Assembly (NCBI GenBank): GCA_018398585.1
Contig: JAGTTD010000015.1
Span: forward strand, 30,089,478-30,153,477
DNA: 64,000 bases
Source: Simmondsia chinensis
Taxonomy: Eukaryota > Streptophyta > Magnoliopsida > Caryophyllales > Simmondsiaceae
Direction: 5' to 3'
The notes under the pieces were generated by a model. That model was not told where the DNA came from. It did no database searches and saw only the letters and a program-made list of their open reading frames with translations. A program made the position numbers and the translations under genes. Positions 44,206-56,639 of this stretch are shown piece after piece; position 1 is the stretch's first letter, and each line of letters starts with the position of its first letter.

Positions 44206-44296
44206 TGCTAATGCTTTTGGGTTTAAGAGAAATTTTTTTGGAAAATATTTTGAGGTGAAAAAGTATTTTTCAGAGAAAATAATTTAGAATGTCTTT

Positions 44297-44524
44297 TTTC
44301 CGATAAATTGCGACAAAATCATAATACAAGCAGATCACTTGCTAGGCGAGGTCTGAGTCCACCCGTAACAAAACGGGGACCAAAACAGACAACACAAAAC
44401 AAAAGGACAAACCAACAAGAACAGACGCTCGCTTCAAACACGAAACATCAGATACCGAGTATAAGTCCAGATAAGACACAGGGAACTGGACAAAACAACG
44501 AGCTAGAACAAACTTAGACAGGGG
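44297..44524 (-). mobile_element. Retroposed insert of unknown source with 15-bp duplication
   Basis: ATTTAGAATGTCTTT occurs at 44282-44296 and 44525-44539. The 228-bp insert starts with a short T-rich stretch on the plus strand, suggesting a minus-strand retroposed copy with a short A-rich tail. On the minus strand it has many TTTTGT and CTTGTTGG words, like the 3' untranslated end of a plant LINE. It is much less AT-rich than its surroundings. No coding domain is recognised. Confidence 0.55.
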
Positions 44525-44559
44525 ATTTAGAATGTCTTTCTGTGTTCCTTTCCTGAGTT

Positions 44560-45410
44560 TTATTGCTGCCTTTCGGCCCTTCACGCATGTTGAATGCAAG
44601 TTTGTCAGATAAGCTCGTCTTATTTAAGTTTATTTTAGCTCAACCTTAACTGATTTAGACTCAAACTTGGCTCAATTATACTTGAGCTTGATTGATTTAT
44701 GCTTGATCAAGCACTTTTAGGCTCATAAAACGTATCAATGTTGGCTCTTTAGGCTTGCGATTCTAAAAGCTCAAGCTTGACTCGACTCAGCTCAGCTCAT
44801 TAAGCTAAACAAGCTAACTATATTTTGAGCTTTATGACAAGCCAACTGGTGCGCCCGATCATTGATACTCCTAATTAAGGGTGTAAATAAACCAAACATT
44901 TGATGTACTACTTATATTTGAAATCAACTAAATTTTATTTAGCAGTTGTTTTAGCGGGTCAATAACTTGCCAAGCCTAGGTCAAACATGCTTGGCTTAAC
45001 AAGTCGAGAATTAGAACAAAAGAGTGTTCAACTTATTAACATTCGTAAACAATTTAACAAGGATCCCTGAAGGCTCAGCAATAGCACAAAAAATTGGTCA
45101 ATAATGGCACAATCATTACTTGAAGAGATTGGCTCGATGTCATGCTCAATTTAGTAACAAACTCAGCATAATACCAGTTCGATAGAAAACTTGACTTGAT
45201 AAAAATCTCCCTCCAACTCGATTAGGCCAACGAGTCGAGTATCAAATATAATATTATCTTATTGAACCAAGTTTAAACAAAGATTCAAAAGTTTGATGAA
45301 CACTCAACTCTAACTCAAACTCGATAAACCGTATCAGTCGGAAGTTGGAACAACTAGGTGATCAACTTGACTCGTTCATTCACACTGATTAATTTTAGCC
45401 AAGAGGTAAA
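44560..45410. repeat. Dispersed GAGCTCGA/CAAGCTTGA-rich repeat
   Basis: Many variants of AAGCTCAAGCTTGACTCG and GAGCTCATTAAGC occur, with AAGGGTGTAAATAAACCAAA at about 44879 as a possible hAT-like end. Similar material is at 42285-42400, 42945-43100, 54425-54845 and 62215-63200. No gene is present. Confidence 0.5.
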
Positions 45411-45445
45411 ATGCAAAACCATGAAAGATTTAAGATCTCTTGCCA

Positions 45446-45540
45446 TAAAAAATACAACATAATATTCTCAAAAAAATAAAATAATAAAAAATACAACATA
45501 ATATTCTCAAAAAGAATAAAATAATAAAAAATACAACATT
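45446..45540. repeat. Short tandem repeat, about 40-bp unit
   Basis: AAAAATACAACATAATATTC followed by TCAAAAA(A/G)AATAAAATAAT occurs twice in full, and the first 12 bases a third time. Confidence 0.85.
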
Positions 45541-46376
45541 GCCACTAAAATAAACGTAATATTATTGTTATGGAAAAATTATCATTATTAAAACAAAATC
45601 GTAATTTTCAAAACAATTTTGCAGCTTTTACTATTTATAAGTCACATCATTGCTATAGCACTAATAATTTTTACCCTGATAATAACTTTCATAAAACCAT
45701 GGGAAGACAAACTATAGTCAAGATACAAGACAAGTGGTGTTTGACTCCCACTTTTCGGGTATCGTTTTCTTATTGTAATTTTTGATTTTCAAAAATTCAA
45801 AGTCATATTTTAAAATGTCTTTTTCTATTTTTTTCTGATTTTTCCTAATATGAATAAAAAGTAAAAACAATAAATTGAAAAATAACAGAGATCATTTCAA
45901 AACTGAATTTTTAATTTCTCAAAAACCAAAAACTACAAATAAGAAACAATTACAAGCATCGTTATTAATTGAACCAGTACCACTTCATCTCATTTGGACT
46001 TGTAACAACTACTTATCTACAACTACGGAGGGGTGTGATTCTGAGCGCTGGGTATAACTTCTTCGATGTTATACTCAGTCTAATTCGTGTAGGTGTTTTT
46101 GTCATTCACCATTTTGCACACTTTGTGTGCCCTTCCGATTTCCCTTATGAGATGCCGGCTTTTATTTCACGAGCTTTTCCTCGCCAATTATTGAAAAAAA
46201 ATCTACAATAACGAAACACTAAATACCATCACCCAAGTATGCTTCCTTTTTCGGACAACCGAGGTGTCCAAACCAGCTTATACCGGCAAGTTCCGTACCC
46301 AAAGTTGGGGCCCACATCGAACGTTTAATAAGACGTCAGTTCAGATGTCTTACCATTTAAGCCAACCCTGTATAGT

Positions 46377-49300
46377 TCACCGGAATATACTCTCTTCGGT
46401 CCCGCCGGGCAAGCCTTTAAGCACATCTCTAAGAGCATACAAATGGCTATCACATTTATGCGCAGAGATCAAGTTACTTGACAACAAAATCCTTTGAAAA
46501 TGATCCCCAGGTTGCCTCTTCCATAGTGTGAAGTACTCTTCGGCTTTCTCTCTCTTGCTCGTATTACCATCGTCGCGGTTTCTCTTTATATAGTACACGG
46601 TTCCTGGTACGAATAACTCTTCGTTCGTCCGAGATTCGTCCTTGGCGATAGCCAGGGACCTAGCGGAAAGGGGAGCGTTGGGGCCAGATATCGACTCCTT
46701 CCTCATTGGAAAATCTGTTTCAAATAGAATATACAGCGTAAGGTACATGATGAACATAGGGAATGATTGGCATCGTTTTCTGATTTAGTTTTCAGTTTCT
46801 TTTTTTTTTCCTTTTTTTTTTTACTGTTTGGTAAGGTTTTCTATTTGGCGATAGTCAAGGGCCTAACAGCAAAGGGACTTTGAGGCCTCGCTACCAACTC
46901 CTTACCATTCGGTAAATCTGCTTCAAACAGAATATACAATGTAAGGTACTTGATCAACATTCAACTGTAAATAGAAAATAATACCAGAATATACAAAAAA
47001 CCCAACCCGATTATAGATCCATTATAGAATGTCTACCACACCCTGCTGTTATACGAGCCTATTTGGCCAACCCCTGAAAAAACTGGTTTTTAATAAGAAT
47101 AGGAGCATATTTGTCTGATAATTTTTAAAATTTTCTTTTGCTTTAAAGAAGAAACGTTATTTTTCTACTTCTACTTAAAAGCCAAAAACAACTTATTGGT
47201 CCGTTTAGAAACAATTTCCCTTCTAGACTAAACACTCTCAAATCCTGAACAAAATGTTTTTTTCTCTGGGAAAAAAAACTTGGCCAGACACGCTATAATA
47301 ACGCAACACCTATATACATGACCACAGATGCGATTTGTCAAGTTTGGAAGGCTAAGGCTTACCAGAAACATCAGGCTTGCCCTTGAACTTTGCATAATCA
47401 GCAACTTTTCGTGCTACATCTTGTACAGAAGACACGACTTGCTTTGCATTTGTGACCAAATCCACAATATTCTTCCAGTCTTCCTTCTCCAACACACTCA
47501 ACCTACCAATAAACGACATGAAAACGAGCTTAAAAGCTTTTTAGAAATAATTTTGTTAATCAAACTATAACCCCCCAAGGTTCGGTGAATCAACTTTTAG
47601 ACCAAAGTAAAAACATCACATTAAGGTGTAACATACCGCCCTTACTGCATATGATTCACCTTCTCGTGAAATCTTGTCAAAGAATCACTAGCGGTTGCAG
47701 TAGCCTTAAAAAGAAAATTTTGACCAAACTTTGAAGTACTGAAATATACAAAATTCAAAGCACCACTAACAAACGAACTAAAAAGTTGTTTAACTGTAAT
47801 ATAAGAGTTATAGTTCGAAAAGTCTCAAACTTGGTAGTGTCTCACCACATAACCAATGTATCATTGACATTAGACAGAAAGACGCTTGAATAAGTTACAA
47901 TGTACTACACGAAACAGCCGATCTCATAGTCTCTCTTAATTGCAACATGAAAATGACGCAAACGAAAAGTAACAGTAGCATTTCTTCAGATTTTATTGCT
48001 CTCTTGTCTTCTGAACAACCATTCTTTGAGCCCAAGGCATATGAATTGAGAGTGTCAAGTGGTTAAATCTTCCAAAAGCTTAAGTTGATGGATAAAGACC
48101 CCAAGATTGGTTCTATATTATGACAGATGTCCCCTCACTTGAATGCTCACTAGGATTGAAGCGTGAATAATATACAAGTCAACCTCAATTTGTGTTGAAA
48201 TTATATCATTGGCACTATTGGGATTTGAACTCATGACTTTTTGGTCAATAAGGTTCTAATACCATGTCAAGGAACTAACTATCCCAAAAGTATAAGCTAA
48301 TAGATGAAATTCGATATTCCAACAAAGCTTATTCTCAAGTCACTGTCAACCGCAGCATGTGTATGATTCATGAAAAATCCAATACCCAATTGTGATAGCA
48401 GGGTATTGCAAACAATAAGTAATGGCATGTGGAAATCACATTGGGTTTTTAAGGAACACAAATTGCTTTTTCGAGCTAATGAATATGAATGAACAACCAT
48501 ATGATTGTTTAAGTGCGGGGGTCCTCGAACACAGCCTCCCTTTAAGGTAGCATCTGAAGGGGTAAGACTACACTAGGATTGCTGCTGTTGTAACCATATG
48601 ACTATTAATTTTAGAAAACTCTGATATGTCTAGCATGTAAAGGCATTCATAACTATATTTGACAAATATGATCCTGTAGAAGTACCATAGCATGCTGGTC
48701 AATTGAGTAAAAGCGAGTCCAAAATCCATTGCACAACCACCATTCAGTTATACAACCAATAAAACTATAACACATTATAGACAGATTTTTTGTAATGTGT
48801 ATATATGTGTGTGTATCTGTGCGTATGTGTCTTGTTATATGCTGAAATCGATTATATCCTCCAAGTCTTTTAGTAGATTGCATTCTCCTCCCGAGGTTTT
48901 TCCTCCATGTAAATATGCATGTTGTCATTTTTATCTATTTCTCTCTTCTCTTCTCAGTTTTCTTTTAGATATGTTGCCTCGCATTTAAATAAAATTCAGT
49001 TCCTGAGTATTTTGCCTGGCAGATAGGACACCAGATAAATGGTTATCTTGTTTTCTCAAAAGACCGCATCTATATTCAATGTGTTCGACGGGGGTTGCTT
49101 ACCAGTCAGTTTGGAGGATTTCATTTCTGAGCCTTGCCAAAGAGGCCACACTTAGTCGAGGAATGATATCATCCTGCAACCAAATAAGATTATTATTTTT
49201 AATTAAACAAAGCGTGAAAGATGAAATATTTATTACAAACAATTACTTCATATCAGCAGCAAGTTCCCCTGCAAATGACAAACCAAAACAAAAAACAAAA

Positions 49301-52300
49301 ACAGTTTTTTTGTTTTCTAGCTTTCAATTTGTGTTGGTAAAAATTTAAGAGGATTTACTAACAAAAAACGACACCCATGAACAAACCCATTTTTTTCATT
49401 TTTATCAAAAAAAAAAAAAAAAAAAAAAAAGAGAAACGATAAAAAATTAACAAAAACAAACAGCTTCGTAGATTTTAGTTTCTAAAAGGCCAAATACAAC
49501 AAACAGATTACAATACCAAACACACCTTAAATCTTTGAAGGGATAGGCAAGCTTGCATCTTGAAACTCTCAATTCAAAACAATAATAAACAAAAAGACCT
49601 ACCTGCATCACAACTGTTGCGACATAATCAGAACAGCTTTCAGCAAGTTCTTTAGATACACACGGGGGAGTTCCATATCCAATCGCGCTAACAACATTAG
49701 GGTTAAATCCCAACTCCTTAGCCAATTTCTTCCGCAACATTACTGCAAGTAAAGAAGCCGTAGCACCTCCGAGAGAATGACCCACCAACCGCAACCTAAA
49801 TCCCTGTAAACGAATTAGGCTTCGTGCAATAAGTGTAACTTCCGCTATGGGAATGAACAAGGAGAGAAGCATAACATTATCGCAACTACATTTTGACTTC
49901 AACTCTAAAGGGTCAACTCAAGTAACAAGGCACTAGGACCTAGCGCCTCTTAAAATATCAAGTCTGAAGTCAAGAATCCTGCCATAGGACGCAAATAACT
50001 CCTTTGAGTCGCCCACTGGGTCTATGCACCTTACAAATAATTGCAAGAAACTTCCAAAATGCTAACTTTCATGTCCTGTTTTGAAAATAGATTCGCATTT
50101 CAAACGCGTATCGAATTCAGTGAAAACATGATTCACGCTATCATTGAATCATTTTAGTAAGAAGATACTCATCAAATGATTGTTGGCTATATTTTTTTTT
50201 TCTCGCGATGAAGAGCTGAATCTCACTGGATCGTGGCAGCAAGGCCACTCTGCCACTTACAATACCCCGTCGCGTATTTAAGTCGTGTGGATTGTTGGCA
50301 AATTATATCAATTGTATCAAAGAACGATTGAATCGTGTGGCCGAGTTGGAGTCAATTTGCTTGGTCATTGCTTTTAATACTTTGCTTTGGTATATTACAC
50401 TTTAATGGTTCAATTAGAGACGTATAGCAATATAAACGCACCCTCCACGCTCACAACTTTGAAAGCTTTTATAAATTCTCGTTTCCCTGTTCCCATTCCC
50501 GCTCTTGCTTCATGCAACTATGAGTAGGAGAGCCTTTGACTAAACGATGTACAAAACTTAGGGTTTGATCAAGGTGCGCACAAGTTGGCCCTAATACCCG
50601 GGTGAACAGAACAAATTAGGGCTTCCATCACCTTGTGTTCATCCAAGCACTTCTTTATGGTTCCCATTTCATGCTCAAGGAACCAACGAGCAGCTTCAAA
50701 AGTACCAAAGTGGGTCGAGTAGCCTTCAAAAGTGAAGTCTCCATCACTTGAAGAGACAATGTCTGTTATAAGGTCATAGACTGTATGAGTGCCACGGATC
50801 CCGAGGATTACAAGTTTTTTGCGGTAATCAATCCCGATGTAGTAACCAGGTCTCATGAAACTTGAATTCTTAACAAATTTTATGACATTGCTCTCACGGA
50901 GCATGCTGTGTTTGGCAAGTCCCGCTGCATTGTCCTTGTAGCACCCCTTTGCTAACTCGGTATGATACATGAGCTCTTGTACCTAACAATATCAGGTAAC
51001 ATTGAAACCATAAGAAAAATAATGAATCTAAGGCCCCGTTTGGTTGGCCATAAGTCATTTTCTATCTCGACTCTATTGTCTCTTTATATAACTTCAAACC
51101 ACAAATATGAAATTGAATTCCTCCATTAAGTGGAGATTGACTTGCCCTCGAGGAAAGGAGAAAATATTTTCTGTAAGGGAAACACATTTTGCTTCATAAT
51201 CTCACATCATATGTTTTACTTCAACCTCAACTTTGCCAAGCACGAACCTCGTACAAATTTATAAAATAAAACTATCTTCTTTAGCTAGAAAGAAAAAAAT
51301 AATAAATAAGAAAAAATATAATTAATTGAAAATATTTTGTGAGAAAATGCTTTCAGTTGATCCAAACGGAGCTTAAATTTATTTCATGAAAGAAATATCT
51401 TTGTCAAATAGCTATTTAGATGAGAATCTTGACAGTTTTGGGCCTGTTTGGCATCAGTTTCTATTTACATTTCTTTGTTCTTAAGAGACCAAAGACCATA
51501 GTTTGAAAATCATGTTTTCTTGCTTTCGACTTTTTGTGTTCAGCTGTCTTCCTGATTTGACAGGAAATTGAAAACACAAAACCAGAACAACCGTTTTCAA
51601 ACCCAAATTTCTGAGTTCTCAAAAACCAAAAACTACCAAAAAAAAAATTAGCAAACATGTCCTTAGTTTCGTAGGATACAGGGCATCCGTTTTTTTTCCC
51701 CCCCCCTTTCGTTTTATAAGATCGGTTCAGGTAGTTACCACTGACTCGGAGGAGATTTGTACACCCTTGACGTCCTCGAGTGGATTTGCAGATGCTTGAC
51801 GTAAATAAACAAGATATAAGCCTATTGTGAGATCACTAAGCGTCCAATCTTGAATTCCGACCTTACTTCTTTGGATACTTGAAATGATCTCAGCAATTGA
51901 ACGGTTACTTGGCGGAGATCTATTCTCTGGTCCAATCCCTGATACATGGAATTCATCAGTCTAAAAAGTAGTAATACATTCAAAATACGTAATGCAGATC
52001 GATAAACTTAGTACCAAATAACCCACTATGCTTTCGGTGTAGGGTATTCTCCTTTTTCTCATGGACGCAGGTGCTGCTACGTAATAGTTATTAAACTTCC
52101 AATTTAAATCTTAAAATCTTATGATTCTACGATCCCACATTTGTTAATCGATCCTGATTTTAAGTAGAATCTCAATTCTGAAGAATTTTACGCATCCATG
52201 GAGATTAAATGAAACTAACTGGAAGGATCATGTATAACATTTTATGATTCTACCCATCACACCTTGATTCTAAGAAGTCCCGTAAATAAAATTTTAAAAA

Positions 52301-53389
52301 GGAAAATTCAAACTAGTTCGCAAATGAACTTACTTTTGTACCCAGAGTAAAAGAAAGAAAGTGTTTATCTACTCTCAAACAACTTAGATTAAGCTTAGTT
52401 TAAGTTAAAGCCTCGTACAATAACTTTGTGAAATATATAACAAATTCTAATAGTAAGGCTAACTATACTATATATTTAGTAGAATCTTACGATTTTCACT
52501 TCGACCTTATGATTCCGATTCTAGAGGCCCCTAACGATCCTAGGTAGAATCTCAATTATGACAAACTGCTCTCTTGATTAAGTTTAGAGCACTGAGAAAG
52601 AACAAGGATGTCACAGTAATCGTCTTTGTGATGTATTCAGTTCAGAAGAAACGTCAAAACATTCAAGGACCTGCCTATAAACTTCTGGTGCGAAATCATA
52701 GCATTTATAGGCTCTCCCTATACAAAGTTTTGCAAACTTTCTCACATAAAGGGTTTTCCTTCATAAGTGATATCTGTGTACACCTTTTCTTCTTCAAGGA
52801 CATCTTATCTTTAACAATTTGGTGCATCATTTCTCTCTTAATACGTCATCAATTGCTATAAAAAATAACATAATTACTGAAGGATACCAAAAGTCATATA
52901 GAGAATCTGAAAAGTCATTAAAGCATCCGTTAGACCTTCAATATTTTCAATCCCTGTCGGAAGAAGTCGATTAGGAATGGCATGCCACTAAAATAACAGA
53001 CCTGTTGGAAGAGCCCACCTCCAAAATTGAAGCGCAGGTTCAAGCGCCTTTGTGAGCCAAGAAAGTTCCGACTTCCTCTTGTTTTCACTCAAATCATCAT
53101 CGTCCGAGCTGTACTTTCCAGGAGAAGAGTCGAGTGCTCTCCTTCTAACCAATTCGGGCATCTTTGAGGTTTCAAGTGCATCCTTTGTGGCAGCCTTCGA
53201 TGATTCTGACCGGAACCTATTAAGAACGGCATATGCAATCCGACCATATAATTCTCCTCTCTGTAGTAATTGCCTACTAGCATCTGCAACCATAAGTACA
53301 CTTAACAATGCGAAAAGAGAGATCCCTGATATGACAACGGATGGATAGCATGAACAATAGACGGAAAGACAAGTGAAGAGCTCAAAGAT
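46377..53389 (-). CDS. Class 3 (alpha/beta-hydrolase) lipase, multi-exon, 5' end unresolved
   Basis: Minus-strand exons in order: 53389-53002, 51960-51739, 50982-50632, 49803-49603, 49173-49103, 47502-47363 and 46714-46377 (stop at 46377). All junctions from the second exon on are GT-AG and keep frame. The first listed exon encodes a hydrophobic membrane-like segment (VVISGISLFALLSVLMVAD) and an acidic Ser-rich loop. The third and fourth carry the lipase core: LVILGIRGTHTVYDLITD, then the nucleophile elbow GHSLGG, then GYGTPPCVS. DDIIPRLS follows in the fifth. The last two encode a C-terminal region with DLVTNAKQVVSSVQDVARK and FVPGTVYYIKR. It should hydrolyse acylglycerols or related lipids, probably at a membrane. 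The junction between the first two exons as read does not keep frame, so a small exon is missed or the gene is damaged. The start codon was not found. Confidence 0.87.
48052..48312 (-). mobile_element. TRIM in a lipase intron, degraded
   Basis: The plus strand shows GTGTCAAGTGGTTAAATCTTC, AAAGCTTAAGTTGATGGAT, and further on GGGATTTGAACTCATGAC, a primer site (TTCTAATACCATG) and the start of the other LTR (TGTCAAGGAACTAAC). It lies between the sixth and fifth lipase exons (in genomic order 47502 and 49103). Confidence 0.65.
48507..48591 (+). mobile_element. 5S-headed SINE, 5'-truncated, in a lipase intron
   Basis: Tail words GGGGGTCCTCGAACACAGCC, TCCCTTTAAGG and GGGGTAAGACTACAC are followed by GCTGCTGTTG. 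AACCATATGATT (48495-48506) and AACCATATGACT (48592-48603) form a 12-bp duplication with one mismatch. Confidence 0.75.
51031..51374. mobile_element. hAT-like MITE in a lipase intron
   Basis: Left end AGGCCCCGTTTGGTTGGCC and right end, reverse complemented, AAGCTCCGTTTGGATCAAC are inverted repeats of about 15 bp. It lies between lipase exons 50982 and 51739. Confidence 0.55.
51440..51664. mobile_element. hAT-like MITE in a lipase intron, second
   Basis: Left end GGGCCTGTTTGGCATCAG and right end, reverse complemented, AAGGACATGTTTGCTAAT are imperfect inverted repeats. The interior holds inverted blocks around AAAACCAGAACAAC and GTTCTTAAGAGACC. It lies about 75 bp from the splice donor of the lipase exon 51739-51960. 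Confidence 0.5.
52085..52568. mobile_element. AGAATCG-family MITE (MULE-type), copy 3, in a lipase intron
   Basis: Left end TAGTTATTAAACTTCCAATT, interior ATCTTATGATTCTACGATCC, and right end GATCCTAGGTAGAATCTCAA with GTCATAATTGAG (reverse complemented) correspond to the copy at 41387-42044. It sits between the first two recognised lipase exons. Confidence 0.6.
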
Positions 53390-53539
53390 CTAATGAAGGA
53401 AACAAATGGAGAAAATTTGTGCAAAGTTGAACAAAAATATAGAAATAATAACATGCGTACAAAGCCAAACAAAGCAGATAGCCTAGAAGCATGAGTACTT
53501 GTCAAGGCCGGTCCTAAGATTCTAGCATCATGCAGCAAA

Positions 53540-54420
53540 TTTGATTGTTGGACCCTTTTTTTTTAATCGAGGTGCGCAGGTCAGTTTAAGCACATCTCCT
53601 ATAACCAGTTTTATATTATAATATCATTAGCTTAAGCAAATCTCCAATAAACAATTTTATATAATAACATCGTCTAGTATGTAAGCCTTTTATATGTATA
53701 TATGTGAATATGATGCACGGCAGTTATTCTCCAATTAGGAATGATATGTGATGGAAACAAACTAATAACAAAACTAATTTTCAAAAAAAAAAAAAAAAAA
53801 AAATCCCTCAAAAAATCGGGAGACCCTAAGTAACTGCTTCAACTGCTTAGGGTCTTGACCAATCTTGCTTGTATGGTTGAGGATACACTAGGAAATAGAT
53901 ATTCCACTCCGAAATTTCCGAAAGAAGCTTGTAAAGATCACACATAAAGAAACTACTCTGTATCTGACAAAATCAACTCAAACAGAGAAAAAACTAGAAA
54001 AGACAGGAAAAAATGAGCCCAAATATTCTTACTCGTCTTTATCAACCGAAATGACTCATGTATTTTTCCTAGTTAAACTACTAGGGGCAAGAGCGTCATT
54101 TCAATCATTACTTAAATTGTGTCATATTCATGCTTGCCTTAGACAAGTGAATTAGCTCAATAATTTTCTTAAGAATGGTAGATCATTACGTTGAAGTCCA
54201 AATCTAGTTGCATTTTGTGACAGTCATGATTCTCTTAACATATACTGAGGTCTTCAAATTGAATGTGCCAGCAACTAGATTGGACATAAGCAACCGTGTC
54301 AGTGCCGGTAGGTGGGATAGGCAAAAGAAACCGGCTCATCAATGCCGGACGCCAGAGTACCCTACGCATGAGTCAGTTCATCAGTGATAACGACCGAAGT
54401 TCCCTAATCTAAAGCAAATT
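53540..54420. other. Non-coding stretch upstream of the recognised lipase exons
   Basis: Probably intron or 5' flank of the lipase. It contains poly-A at 53786-53803 and AT-rich DNA. I searched the minus strand for a further exon joining the membrane segment at 53389 and found none I can support. Confidence 0.35.
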
Positions 54421-54424
54421 CAGG

Positions 54425-54845
54425 ACTTACGAGCTCGAATTCGAGCCAAGCATTTACTGAGCTTTAGATTCAGTTCGATAAGATATTAGTATACCGATTC
54501 TCGGCTTATTAGTCTAATTGAGTCATGTCGAGCTCATTATCAAGCCAAGATTGCTATCAAGTCAACATTGCTACCGCATCAAGCTTGTTACTAAGCTACT
54601 CGAGCTACTATCGAGCCACATTTGATACATTATCAAGCTATCGAGCCCATAACAAATTACTCACGGATGTTGAAAAGTCAAGTATCGCCCTGTTCAAACT
54701 CCGTTGTTAAACTTATCGAGTCTACTCAAACTTAACGTGAGAAGCTATCAAGCTTCTAAAACATATATGATTGAGTCCTAGCTAAATTTGAAAACGAGTA
54801 ATTCCTCAAACATTTGATTTGTTTACACCCATACTTAGACGACAT
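54425..54845. repeat. GAGCTCGA-type dispersed repeat
   Basis: Carries GAGCTCGAATTCGAGCC, repeated TATCAAGC(C/T)A and ATCGAGCC words, and ends near GTTTACACCCATACTTAG, which is like a hAT-type end reading TAAGTATGGGTGTAAAC in reverse. It is related to 44560-45410. Confidence 0.45.
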
Positions 54846-55394
54846 AAATTTCATTAGCACAAAGGACCCATTTTGAACGGGAATTGATGACGCCAAATTA
54901 AATTCAGAGGAATACTTCAAACATCTGGCAGAACTTTCTCCTTTCTCCTTCCTAAATATGCAAAGTACCCCAATAAATGGCTAAAATCCATGAAGAAAGT
55001 ACACAGAAAAGTTCCCAGTGCATAATATCAACGTTTCAAACCCAATGGGCAATGAGGAACTGAGGGAATATATTAGAGTATAAAACCCTTCATGACCCTT
55101 CACGTAATGGCTTTAAGGCCTATATAGCATTGCTTTTTGTTTGCAATTTTTGGATCTTTATAAACTAAAAACATATTTTTGGAGATCATATTTTCTCCCC
55201 CCCCCCCCCCAAAAAAAAAAACCAAAATTTAAGCAGAAACTAAAAACAAATCACTAGAACTAGAAAAAACCATTTTAAAAAGCTGAATTTTGATTCTCAA
55301 ATTAAAAACTGCAACGGAACATGACACCAAACAGTATAAAGTTCACAAATAGTATAACATGATTAGGTGCCCATACAAGTCCATTGATGCCTAT

Positions 55395-55880
55395 CATGAT
55401 TTTGTCAATATCTGACGGGTTAGATGTATATCCGATCGATCGGATGAGTTTCTGTAATCAGATACCTACTCAATCGATAGGATCGGCCGTCGCTAGGCGG
55501 AAAAGCCATTTTTACAAAATTTTTTATTTTCTCATATTTTTTTTCAATATTTTGTCTTGTAAACTCTATGAATAGAGATTAATCCCTCATTGTAATTCAA
55601 TTCTTCACTTGATTAATGAAACTTATTTTAATATTTAATTCTAGAACACTCTCTCTCTCTCTCTCAATTTCTCCAATTTCCCTTCTTCTACCTTCTCCTT
55701 TCTTTCCTAATACTGATTTTTCCCCTAGTTCTTCCTTTCTGCCTCAATTTCTTCTCTTTTCATGATTGATGTATGAAGTTTTGGCCTATTTACTATATTG
55801 GGTCATGACAATTGGCAACAGAGCTAAGTTTAGCCTAATTACTACATCAAGTCATAACAGTCGGTGTCAAAGCCAAGTTT
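55395..55880 (+). mobile_element. Copia-like LTR remnant with CGATCGATCGG palindrome
   Basis: Includes TATCCGATCGATCGGATGAG, a diverged second palindrome (CAATCGATAGGATCGG), a leader CTCTATGAATAGAGATTAAT with AATTCAATTCTTCAC, CT-rich DNA and a diverged primer-site-like ACAATTGGCAACAGAGC at about 55807. It resembles the solo LTR at 15592-16359 in motifs and order. Borders are approximate. Confidence 0.45.
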
Positions 55881-56303
55881 GGTCTAATTACTACATTGTA
55901 CCATAACAATCCCTGCCCCTGTCAGGAGATGCGAACAACTCCATGCTACAATGGGGAGGAGAGGGAAAGGTAGGCAAAAAAATGGAGACGATCCCAAACA
56001 AACTCACCCACCTAAACCTACACGAGGAGATGGCCTTAGATAATAGATAGAACTCAGTAGAGGGTTAGCATAGAGGTAGCCGATGTGTCGGGTTAGAATT
56101 GAGGAGCATATTTTAGTTAACACTAGTGCCCCTAAGCTTATATGTCTACCTATATGATTTACTTGATATGTCTAGGAGTTGTCTTATGGCCTATTGCAAC
56201 TTCATGCTTTCTTTATGCTTGCTCTGAGCCTTTTTTTACCCCGTAATTTTTTTTTTTTTTTTTTTTGGGTATTATACTCTTATGCTCTATGCTTGTATGA
56301 TTC

Positions 56304-56443
56304 TCAGGTTAGGGGGGTCCTTTGATACAGCCTCTCTTTAAGGATAGCACCTTGAAGAAGTAAGGCTGCATACATCTCCAGGGACCCTGCATATGCGGGA
56401 CCCCTTGAGGCACTAGGTCGGTTGTTATTGTTGTTGTTGTTGG
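56304..56443 (+). mobile_element. 5S-headed SINE, tail copy
   Basis: From CTCAGGTTAGGGGGGTCCT through ACAGCCTCTCTTTAAGG, AAGGCTGCATACATCTCC and CCCCTTGAGGCACTAGG to a TTGTTGTTGTTG run. Head absent. Confidence 0.75.
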
Positions 56444-56639
56444 TCATAACAATCCCTTTCAAAAACAATCTAAACAACTTCAACTAATAAACCGTTAATC
56501 ATCACGAAACACATATGATCATTGATCATTATCATTCCACACAGAAAGCAAAACCATTTTCAGCAGCATATATATCCAGAAAATGCATTTAAGAAAGAGA
56601 ATCCAAGCAATTGAAACAAAGAGAATCCATCAGCTTGGA

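Noticed and set aside
45969..46211. An 80-codon plus-strand hydrophobic ORF
   Set aside because: It lies next to the lipase 3' end, has no homologous features, and base composition gives no coding signal.
49079..49348. Plus-strand ORF of 89 codons
   Set aside because: It overlaps the lipase exon 49103-49173 on the other strand and has no domain. The minus-strand reading continues the lipase in frame.
53302..53538. A separate protein or upstream lipase exon of 78 codons
   Set aside because: The 53389-53302 part is read in a different frame by the lipase exon. The rest has no splice signals that join it to the lipase in frame.
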